Program-made: the position numbers and the translations under genes
The notes under the pieces: generated by a model
The model's database searches: none
Seen by the model: only the letters and a program-made list of their open reading frames with translations
Told to the model about the DNA's origin: nothing
Shown: one piece after another, positions 23,081-29,956 of the stretch
Numbering within the stretch: position 1 is the first letter of the stretch
Layout: every line of letters begins with the position of its first letter
Source of the DNA: Metasolibacillus meyeri
GTDB lineage: Bacteria > Bacillota > Bacilli > Bacillales_A > Planococcaceae
NCBI RefSeq assembly: GCF_003049505.1
Contig: NZ_PYWN01000141.1
Location: 1 to 38,513, forward strand
DNA length: 38,513 nt
Direction: 5' to 3'

Positions 23081-23365
23081 CTATTTAAATTCCTCACTCC
23101 ACTCATCAATCTTCATTTTTAAATAGGCCCCGCCGATTAGAAAAATTAATAAAGCGATAGTTATTGCAGAAGCATTAATTAAGCTATCTTTTAGTGTGCC
23201 CAATTGTTCTCGAGCATAAAGCTGTACAAATGGCATAACGATGCTTGCAATAATGGAAAATAGAATATATTTCTCCCAGCTTCTTTTTAGTTTATCTGCA
23301 TAGATAAATTTATAAAATTGGCGAAAAATAATTAACCAACTGATGAAAAATAAAAGCATCTTCAT
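23081..23365 (-). CDS. 94-residue membrane protein of unknown function
   Basis: ATG 23365 is preceded by GGAGGAATTTTT. Three hydrophobic segments are visible: about 3-20 (LLFFISWLIIFRQFYKFI), 34-52 (ILFSIIASIVMPFVQLY) and 65-85 (ASAITIALLIFLIGGAYLKM), ending in a charged tail. I recognise no family. It is a single gene convergent with the response regulator and divergent from the amidohydrolase. Confidence 0.8.
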   Translation of the reverse strand: MKMLLFFISWLIIFRQFYKFIYADKLKRSWEKYILFSIIASIVMPFVQLYAREQLGTLKDSLINASAITIALLIFLIGGAYLKMKIDEWSEEFK

Positions 23366-23533
23366 AAAAATTCCTCCGACAATGTAGTATGTTAATTGAA
23401 AATTATACCATATAAAAGCTTAGCTATTTTTAATTTTCAGATAAAATTGATTGACTTTCTCAAGGATTGCTTTTATGATTTAAAGTATACTATTTCTATA
23501 GGAATTAAAAGGGGATACGAGGAGGGTTTTCAT

Positions 23534-24715
23534 TTGTCTCATTTACAAAACGAATTATTGCAGCAATTTGAATCAATTGTACATACAAGACGTTATTTAC
23601 ATCAACATCCAGAGCTTTCATTTCAAGAATTTAATACAGCAAAATTTATTGCACAGGAGCTTCGAAGCTACGGAATTGAAGTGCATGAAAATATCGGTGG
23701 GAACGGTGTTGTAGGCTATATTCGTACACCAAATCCAACAAAAACTATTGCTTTACGCGCAGATTTTGATGCTTTACCAATTCCAGATGAAAAGAATGTT
23801 CCATATAAATCTACTGTAGATGGTGTGAGCCATGCTTGTGGACATGATGGGCATACGGCAGCTTTATTAGGTGTAGCAAAGGTGCTACAAAATAATCGTG
23901 ATCAATTAAAAGGAAATGTCAAACTTATTTTTCAGCATGCGGAAGAAAAGCCTCCAGGCGGTGCGAAGGCAATGGTGGAAGCAGGAGTTTTAGAGGATGT
24001 TGATTATATTTTTGGGGCGCATTTAGCCTCCGATTTACCAATAGGTACGTTAGCTACACGCGTAGGTCCAACGATGGCCTCTGTTGATGCCTTTACCATT
24101 AAACTTTTCGGCAAAGGCGGACATGGTGCACATCCACACCAAACAAAGGATTCGCTTGTCATTGGTACACAGCTTGTCAACCAGTTTCAGCAAATTGTTA
24201 GTCGTCGGGTGAGCCCGATTGAGCCTGCTGTTGTAACGGTGGGTAGCTTCCATAGTGGAAGTGCCTTTAACGTTATTGCAGATAAAGCGCTCTTAGAGGG
24301 AACAGTTCGAACGCTCGATGCGACAGTGCGCAAGCAAATTGAGCAGGAAATTCGTGCGATATTAGATGGCTTCAAAGTATCTAGCTATATTGATTACGAG
24401 CTAGATTATTTAAATGGCTATCCTGTGTTAGTGAACCATGAAGAGCAAACAAATTTAGTAACAGCGCTAATTCAACAGGAATTTGGGGACGAGGCTTTCC
24501 AAATTCGTCAGGTTAGCTTAGGTGCGGAGGATTTTTCCTACTATCTGCAACAGACAAAAGGAAATTTCTTCTACGTAGGCTCGCATGATGGAACGGAGCA
24601 TACAGCCTATCCGCACCATCACCCTAAATTTGACTTTGATGAACAGGCACTCATAAATATCGGAAAAGTATTTTTAAAAATTATTGAGCATTATTTGATT
24701 GAAGAAATAATATAG
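23534..24715 (+). CDS. M20-family N-acyl-amino-acid amidohydrolase (M20D type)
   Basis: 393 residues from TTG 23534, seven bases after GAGGAGGG; the open frame extends back to 23396 but that part is promoter-like and has no RBS. Metal-dependent hydrolase of the hippurate/N-acyl-amino-acid group. Metal ligands are visible: C102 and H104 (HACGHDGHTA), E137/E138 (QHAEEKPPGGA), H in FGAHLASD and H near the end (YPHHHPKFDFDE). The dimerisation insert begins FTIKLFGKGGHGAHPH. Relatives cleave N-acetyl or other N-acyl amino acids and indole-acetyl conjugates. It is monocistronic. Confidence 0.94.
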   Translation: MSHLQNELLQQFESIVHTRRYLHQHPELSFQEFNTAKFIAQELRSYGIEVHENIGGNGVVGYIRTPNPTKTIALRADFDALPIPDEKNVPYKSTVDGVSHACGHDGHTAALLGVAKVLQNNRDQLKGNVKLIFQHAEEKPPGGAKAMVEAGVLEDVDYIFGAHLASDLPIGTLATRVGPTMASVDAFTIKLFGKGGHGAHPHQTKDSLVIGTQLVNQFQQIVSRRVSPIEPAVVTVGSFHSGSAFNVIADKALLEGTVRTLDATVRKQIEQEIRAILDGFKVSSYIDYELDYLNGYPVLVNHEEQTNLVTALIQQEFGDEAFQIRQVSLGAEDFSYYLQQTKGNFFYVGSHDGTEHTAYPHHHPKFDFDEQALINIGKVFLKIIEHYLIEEII

Positions 24716-24722
24716 AAATTAG

Positions 24723-24770
24723 AGCTGTCTGAGAAGCTAAATGCATACTTGCTTCTTAGGTAGCTTTTTC
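24723..24770. terminator. bidirectional terminator between amidohydrolase and CDF genes
   Basis: AGCTGTCTGAGAAGC (from 24724) pairs imperfectly with GCTTCTTAGGTAGCT, followed by TTTTTC. It closes both convergent genes. Confidence 0.65.
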
Positions 24771-25668
24771 AAAAATGATAATCATCCTCCGTTGGTGCAG
24801 GGATTTCATGCGGTTCAATATGCACGAGCACAACGCAATATGGATTGATTTGTTTTACTGTATTTTCGATTTGCTCTGTAATTTCATGGCTTTCCCATAC
24901 ATTCAAATACGGGTTGACGGTCACTGTTACATCGACAAATGACATATTACCATGTGTACGCCCTTTGAAATCCACTAAATCGATGACGCCGTCAACTTTG
25001 CGAATAAGCTCACAAAGTGCCTCTGTATCTCTCGTATTAAAGCCGTCCGTTAATGTATGGACAGCCTCCCAAAGTATTTCCACACCGGTTTTCACGATAA
25101 TAACACCGACAAGAAGTGCTGTAATGACATCGATAATAGGGAAACCTACAATCGCAGCACCAATCCCAATAGCTGTACCGATGCTAACAAGGGCATCTGA
25201 ACGATTATCATAGGCGGCAGCTTTAACAGCACTGCTATTAATTTTCTTTGCTAAAGCCATATTGTAGCGATAGACAATATACATAATACAAGCGCTAATA
25301 ACAGCCACGACTGCTGTTAGCACAGAAGGCGTATCATGCGTAGGGTTCCAAATATTTTTAATGGAAGATATCAGTACTTGGACCCCTACTGCAATCATAA
25401 TAAATGCCGCAATAAGTGAAGCGATTGTTTCTGCACGTAGATGTCCGTATTGGTGATCGTCATCCGCAGGCTTTTGAGAAATACGTAAGCCAATTAATAC
25501 AGCAACCGAAGCAATAATATCGGTTGTATTGTTTAATCCATCTGCTTTTAATGCGGCTGAGCTCCCGATATAGCCAACAATTAGTTTCATTGCACTTAGT
25601 GCAATATAAGTACCAATAGATAACCAAGCGCCTTTTTCACCAGCACGTAAATTTGTATATAGCTCCAC
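24769..25668 (-). CDS. cation diffusion facilitator (CDF) metal exporter
   Basis: 299 residues, GTG 25668 after AGGAGG. Six transmembrane segments in the first 200 residues, then a cytoplasmic ferredoxin-like C-terminal domain (VDGVIDLVDFKGRTHG, VDVTVTVNPYLNVWESHEI). Metal-site residues: KADGLNNTTDI in helix 2, where an Asn takes the position often held by His/Asp, and AAYDNRSDALVS in helix 5. CDF proteins export Zn, Mn, Fe or Co against protons; the Asn-containing site leaves specificity open. It ends DDYHF. It stands alone between two terminators. Confidence 0.94.
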   Translation of the reverse strand: MELYTNLRAGEKGAWLSIGTYIALSAMKLIVGYIGSSAALKADGLNNTTDIIASVAVLIGLRISQKPADDDHQYGHLRAETIASLIAAFIMIAVGVQVLISSIKNIWNPTHDTPSVLTAVVAVISACIMYIVYRYNMALAKKINSSAVKAAAYDNRSDALVSIGTAIGIGAAIVGFPIIDVITALLVGVIIVKTGVEILWEAVHTLTDGFNTRDTEALCELIRKVDGVIDLVDFKGRTHGNMSFVDVTVTVNPYLNVWESHEITEQIENTVKQINPYCVVLVHIEPHEIPAPTEDDYHF

Positions 25669-25707
25669 AATGTTTCCTCCTAGAAAGACTTTTAGACATG
25701 ATAAAGA

Positions 25708-25768
25708 GGCTGCCTAGAAAGTATGCATCTGCGATAATTTATCGCCAAACGCTACTTTCTAAACAGCC
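25708..25768 (-). terminator. three-part hairpin behind the CNNM/CorC gene
   Basis: Nested arms: GGCTG/CAGCC outside, AGAAAGTA (25716-25723) with TACTTTCT (25753-25760), and an inner GCGATAATTTATCGC palindrome (25731-25745). It lies between the CDF gene start and the CNNM/CorC stop and probably terminates the latter. Confidence 0.65.
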
Positions 25769-25787
25769 ACTTGCTTATAATTTTACA

Positions 25788-27140
25788 TTAAATTTCTTCA
25801 ATTAATTTATTTTCAAGAATTTTAGCAGCTTCTAGCTTTTTGATTTCGAGATATGAAATATGATGTCCATCAGATTCTTTAATTGTAAATTGATAGCCAT
25901 AAGCTTCAAATGAGTCACCTTCGACTACATCAAAATGCTGTGTCATCACCCATCCACCAATTGTATCAATATCTTCATCCTCGATTTCGATACCTAAAAT
26001 ATCGTTGACGTTTTCCAAAAGCAATTTCGCATCAATAATATAATGACCTTCGTCTATTTCTTGAATTTCAGGTATTTCGTCAGCATCGAATTCATCCTGA
26101 ATATCACCAACAATTTCCTCGATGATATCTTCAATCGTTACTAAGCCAGATGTTCCACCATATTCATCTAATAAAATAGCTAAATGAATACGTTCTTGCT
26201 GGAATTTCAATAATAAATCACTAATTGGCACTGTGTCAATTACACGAATAACGGGTTGCATATAATCTTCTACTTTTGTCTCACCGTTTGCAGGGTTTTT
26301 AACGAAAGCAGTTAATAAATGCTTCATATTCACTAAGCCAATCACATGGTCTTTATCACCGTCTGTAATTGGGTAACGTGTATATTGTTCAACGCCCATT
26401 ACTTCGAATACTTCACGTAATGTTTGATCTTTTTCAATGCTAATAATTTCAGTACGGGGTACCATAATTTCCTTTGCAATTCGATCAGAAAACTCAAAAA
26501 TACTGTTTACATATTCGTATTCAGAGTGATTAATTTCTCCACCTTTTAAGCTATCTGATAAAATCATACGAAGCTCTTCCTCGGAGTGTGCTGCTTCAGA
26601 TTCAGAAACCAATTTTAAACCGAAAAGTCCTGTTAATGCACGGGCTGAGCCATTTAATGTGCGAATAAAAGGATACATGATGTTGTGGAATAAAATAAGT
26701 GGTCCTGCTAAATGTAAAGTGACAGCCTCCGCTTTTTGAATAGCTAAAGTTTTTGGCGATAATTCCCCTACGACAACGTGTAAAAATGTTACAAGTGAAA
26801 AGGCAATAATAAATGAAAGAAGTGACGTAACGCGACCTTCCAGCCCTATGAGCTCAAATAATGGTTCTAAAATTAGTGCAAATGTTGGTTCACCTAACCA
26901 TCCAAGTCCGAGCGCGGTAATGGTAATTCCAAGCTGACATGCTGATAAATATTCATCTAAGTTTGAAATTACTTTTTTCGCCTTTAGCGCTTTCTTATTA
27001 CCTTCAGCGACAAGCTGGTCAATTCGTGTAGTCCTTACTTTTACTATGGCAAACTCAGTTGCAACGAAAAATGCCGTAGCAGCAATTAATAGAGCAAATG
27101 CTACAAGCCTTATGGTTAGCTCTCCTATATCTCCGTCCAA
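25788..27140 (-). CDS. CNNM/CorC-family membrane protein with tandem CBS domains (YhdP/MpfA-like)
   Basis: 450 residues. DUF21 membrane domain with three to four helices (1-185, including AFFVATEFAIVKVR and CQLGITITALGLGWLGEP), a CBS pair (about 215-335: MVPRTEIISIEKDQTLREVF, YPITDGDKDHVIGLVNMKHL, LLLKFQQERIHLAILLDEYG) and a C-terminal CorC_HlyC domain (about 360-440). B. subtilis YhdP (MpfA) of the same family and size exports magnesium; older annotation calls these hemolysin C. The only usable start is TTG 27140, since an in-frame TAA lies 15 bases upstream; AAAGGA precedes it weakly. A stronger AGGAGGTG sits about 50 bases further upstream in the leader. Confidence 0.93.
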   Translation of the reverse strand: MDGDIGELTIRLVAFALLIAATAFFVATEFAIVKVRTTRIDQLVAEGNKKALKAKKVISNLDEYLSACQLGITITALGLGWLGEPTFALILEPLFELIGLEGRVTSLLSFIIAFSLVTFLHVVVGELSPKTLAIQKAEAVTLHLAGPLILFHNIMYPFIRTLNGSARALTGLFGLKLVSESEAAHSEEELRMILSDSLKGGEINHSEYEYVNSIFEFSDRIAKEIMVPRTEIISIEKDQTLREVFEVMGVEQYTRYPITDGDKDHVIGLVNMKHLLTAFVKNPANGETKVEDYMQPVIRVIDTVPISDLLLKFQQERIHLAILLDEYGGTSGLVTIEDIIEEIVGDIQDEFDADEIPEIQEIDEGHYIIDAKLLLENVNDILGIEIEDEDIDTIGGWVMTQHFDVVEGDSFEAYGYQFTIKESDGHHISYLEIKKLEAAKILENKLIEEI

Positions 27141-27357
27141 ATAAATCCTTTACTTGCGACCCAAATGAGGGGGGCAAATAAAGAGTACACCTCCTATAAT
27201 AGAAAAATTTTTTGAATACTTTTATCATAAAATATTTCGCAACAAAAAACAATTTTTGCTGACGATTTTTTTCTTTTATTTCGAATGAATATTCTGTGAA
27301 TTTAAGTTATTATATAATTACCTATGCTATAGAAAAAAGGAGGACTTTATTATAAAA

Positions 27358-27792
27358 GTGAAATTTTGGTTACCATTATTCGGGGTATTATTGTTGTTAG
27401 CCGCTTGTGCAGATGATAAGAAGGAAGCATGGCAGGAAAGTGAATTTTTTGAATCGGGTAGTTTTCGAATGCTTGGAATCAAAGATAAAGTGGGTTTTAT
27501 CTATGATAGAGAAATATTGCCCTTTACCGCTAATCAGCCAAATAAATACATGTGGCATTTTTGGGGTGATGAGGATGTATTAAAGGGTGATATTAAAGTC
27601 ACTGCGGCATTTGAAGAGGAACCAGAGCAAAAAATTGAAATTTTATACGATAAAATTGGCTTTTTAAGTGCTCATAATGGTGCAGACTATCATATACCTA
27701 GTATCATGGAACTTCCGCAAGTCGGGATGTGGAAGCTAGAAGTTTATCTAGACGATAAAATTTTTGATACGATTTATGTAGAAGTCATGTGA
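27358..27792 (+). CDS. small lipoprotein of unknown function
   Basis: 144 residues if begun at GTG 27358. A short signal sequence (VKFWLPLFGVLLLLAAC) ends in a lipobox LLAAC with Cys17, so the protein is lipid-anchored outside the membrane. The mature part is beta-rich (FRMLGIKDKVGFIYD, KYMWHFWGDEDVLKGDIKV, VGMWKLEVYLDDKIF) with a possible immunoglobulin-like fold; DUF4871-type Bacillus lipoproteins look similar, but I am not sure. The RBS AGGAGG (27338-27343) is 14 bases from GTG but eight from an in-frame ATA (27352) and five from ATT (27349), so a non-canonical start giving MKVKFW-like residues is possible. Confidence 0.85.
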   Translation: MKFWLPLFGVLLLLAACADDKKEAWQESEFFESGSFRMLGIKDKVGFIYDREILPFTANQPNKYMWHFWGDEDVLKGDIKVTAAFEEEPEQKIEILYDKIGFLSAHNGADYHIPSIMELPQVGMWKLEVYLDDKIFDTIYVEVM

Positions 27793-27841
27793 CTCTCGAT
27801 ATCGACAGAATTCACAAAAACATTTAATTTTTCAAAAAATA

Positions 27842-27871
27842 TTGACATAGTAAATTTTTGTATGCTAATCT
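27842..27871 (+). promoter_or_regulatory. predicted sigma-A promoter of the bmr leader
   Basis: TTGACA (27842-27847), an 18-base spacer and TAATCT (27866-27871) with an extended -10 TG one base before it. Transcription would begin about 40 bases before leader ORF 1. Confidence 0.65.
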
Positions 27872-27912
27872 TAAGGGGCACTAAATAATTTAAGGAAATG
27901 GAGGGAAGGATT

Positions 27913-27966
27913 ATGATGATTTTATTAAACAACAAAACAGCTAAACATTTTAATCCGGACCTGTAG
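27913..27966 (+). CDS. 17-residue leader peptide (leader ORF 1) of the BmrC/BmrD-type operon
   Basis: ATG 27913 is seven bases after GGAGGG; the product is MMILLNNKTAKHFNPDL. Bases 27960-27965 (CCTGTA), spanning the last codon and the start of the stop, are complementary to TACAGG (28013-28018) in the left arm of the following terminator. Translation of this ORF could therefore decide whether the terminator forms. B. subtilis bmrCD is controlled by ribosome-mediated attenuation through the leader peptide BmrB; this much shorter ORF is in the same place. Confidence 0.7.
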   Translation: MMILLNNKTAKHFNPDL

Positions 27967-28010
27967 TATGTTCTTTTTATTATTTGCTTGAACGCGCATA
28001 ATGAATTGAT

Positions 28011-28041
28011 GATACAGGCACGTCCCTGTATCTCTTTTTTT
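28011..28041 (+). terminator. leader terminator 1 (attenuator) of the bmr operon
   Basis: GATACAGG (28011-28018) and CCTGTATC (28025-28032) with a 6-base loop, followed by a run of T residues (28034-28041). Its left arm can alternatively pair with the end of leader ORF 1. Confidence 0.88.
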
Positions 28042-28044
28042 AGG

Positions 28045-28082
28045 CATGTATCCTAATGAAATGGGGATATATGTCTTTTTTT
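28045..28082 (+). terminator. leader terminator 2 of the bmr operon
   Basis: CATGTATCC (28045-28053) and GGATATATG (28065-28073) pair over nine bases with one G-U, followed by TCTTTTTTT. It stands three bases after the T-run of the first terminator. Confidence 0.65.
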
Positions 28083-28124
28083 GTGCTGACAGTGTGCATA
28101 ACTGAGATGTAGGAGGATATCGGT

Positions 28125-28181
28125 ATGTTTAAACAATTTCAAGCAAAAATTTTAAAAAGGGAATCGCTGGATAGTGGATAG
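28125..28181 (+). CDS. 18-residue leader ORF 2 before bmrC
   Basis: ATG 28125 is preceded by AGGAGG at eight bases, a stronger site than that of bmrC itself. The product is MFKQFQAKILKRESLDSG, basic and helical. It ends 32 bases before the bmrC start. It may be a second regulatory peptide or a remnant of a longer BmrB-like leader. Confidence 0.5.
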   Translation: MFKQFQAKILKRESLDSG

Positions 28182-28213
28182 TGCGACTCTAAGGGAAGAA
28201 AGTAGGTAAAAAT

Positions 28214-29956
28214 ATGTTTGATGTATTAGGAAAATTAACATGGTTTTTCAAGCAGCATTGGAAGCGTTATACACTTGCCATTGTGCTGCTAATTTTAGCG
28301 AGTATCGTTGAAGTGATACCACCTTGGCTACTCGGTAAGGCCATTGATGAAATGACATTAGGTGTCATGACCGGTGAGCTACTCAGCTATTATTTAATCG
28401 GTATGGTAGTCATCATTATACTTAGTTATTCAATGAATTTCGTATGGCAATACCAATTATTTGGTGGTGCGATTACACTAGAACGGGTTTTACGAAAACG
28501 ATTAATGCACCAATTTTTAAAAATGACGCCAACATTTTATGAAAAAAATCGTACAGGAGATTTAATGGCGCGAGCGACAAATGATTTAAATGCGGTATCG
28601 CTAACAGCAGGTTTCGGGATTATGACGTTGATTGATTCGACAGTTTATATGGCTGCCATTATTTTAGCGATGGGCTTCGCGATTTCATGGAAGCTAACAT
28701 TTTGGGCGATGCTACCTGTACCAATTATGGCTATTTTAATTCAATACTTAGGAAAAATTGTGCATGAGCGTTACATGACAGCTCAAGAAGCTTTTGGAGA
28801 GCTAAATGATGATGTGCTTGAATCTGTTGCTGGAGTACGTGTGATCCGTGCTTATGTACAGGAAACGCGAGATAAAGGGCGCTTCGCTAATAAAAGTGAG
28901 GAAGTGTTCCAAAAAAACATCCATGTAGCAAAAATTAACGCATTATTTGGACCAATTACTAAAGCGGGTACAGCTATTTGTTATGTTGTTGCGTTAGGCT
29001 ACGGAGCTGTTTTGGTATCGAATGGTGAGTTATCGGTCGGTCAGCTCGTAACATTTAATGTTTATTTAGGTCTAGCAGTATGGCCGATGTTTGCGATTGG
29101 TGAGCTTATTAACGTAATGCAACAAGGAAATGCTTCGTTAGATCGTGTACAAGAAACACTTAATTATGAGGCGGATGTACAAAATCCAGCACAAGCGGTG
29201 GCATTGCAAACACCAACAGCAATTGGCTTTAATGATTTTACATTCCAATACCCGTTATCACAGGTGAAAAACTTGCAGCAAATTTCAGTTGCCTTAAAGC
29301 AAGGGCAAACATTAGGGATTGTTGGGAAAACGGGTGCAGGGAAAACAACATTTGTTAAGCAATTATTACGAGAATATCCACTTGGTGATGGGCAATTAAC
29401 CATCGCCGATGTCGATTTAGCACAGCAAACAAAGGAGCAGGTGCTAGATTGGATTGGCTATGTGCCACAGGATCATGTACTATTCTCAAGAACGATTCGA
29501 GAAAATATTTTATTTGGGAAAGAAGATGCAACAGAGGCGCAAATTGCAGATGCAATTCGACTTGCGCATTTTGAGCAAGATTTGAAAAACTTGCCGATGG
29601 GTATGGAAACGCTCGTAGGAGAAAAGGGTGTTTCGCTATCGGGCGGACAAAAGCAGCGTGTATCCATTGCACGTGCACTCATTAAAAATCCTGAAATTTT
29701 AGTTTTGGATGATTCGTTATCAGCAGTTGATGCGAAAACAGAGGCAAAGATTATCGATAATATTCAAAATGAACGTAATGGTAAAACGACGATTATTACA
29801 ACGCACCGTTTATCAGGCATTCAGCACGCAGACCATATTATTGTGCTGGATGAAGGGATGATTACAGAACAAGGTACACATGATGAGCTTCTTGCACAGA
29901 ATGGTTGGTATAAAGAGCAATTTGACCGCCAGCAGCTAGAGGGGGGATCTGAATGA
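28214..29956 (+). CDS. bmrC: ABC exporter half-transporter BmrC/YheI type
   Basis: 580 residues: exporter membrane domain (1-310) and nucleotide-binding domain. It opens MFDVLGKLTWFFKQHWKRYT, very like B. subtilis YheI, and shares FYEKNRTGDLMARATNDL, LESVAGVRVIRAYVQET and the QQGNASLDRVQETLNYE segment. Walker A GKTGAGKTT (about 371-379), signature LSGGQKQR, Walker B ILVLDDS in which the catalytic glutamate is replaced by D500, so its ATP site is degenerate, as in BmrC. BmrC/BmrD is a heterodimeric multidrug exporter induced by ribosome-targeting antibiotics. The stop overlaps the partner start (ATGA), and an attenuator-like leader precedes it. Confidence 0.95.
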   Translation: MFDVLGKLTWFFKQHWKRYTLAIVLLILASIVEVIPPWLLGKAIDEMTLGVMTGELLSYYLIGMVVIIILSYSMNFVWQYQLFGGAITLERVLRKRLMHQFLKMTPTFYEKNRTGDLMARATNDLNAVSLTAGFGIMTLIDSTVYMAAIILAMGFAISWKLTFWAMLPVPIMAILIQYLGKIVHERYMTAQEAFGELNDDVLESVAGVRVIRAYVQETRDKGRFANKSEEVFQKNIHVAKINALFGPITKAGTAICYVVALGYGAVLVSNGELSVGQLVTFNVYLGLAVWPMFAIGELINVMQQGNASLDRVQETLNYEADVQNPAQAVALQTPTAIGFNDFTFQYPLSQVKNLQQISVALKQGQTLGIVGKTGAGKTTFVKQLLREYPLGDGQLTIADVDLAQQTKEQVLDWIGYVPQDHVLFSRTIRENILFGKEDATEAQIADAIRLAHFEQDLKNLPMGMETLVGEKGVSLSGGQKQRVSIARALIKNPEILVLDDSLSAVDAKTEAKIIDNIQNERNGKTTIITTHRLSGIQHADHIIVLDEGMITEQGTHDELLAQNGWYKEQFDRQQLEGGSE

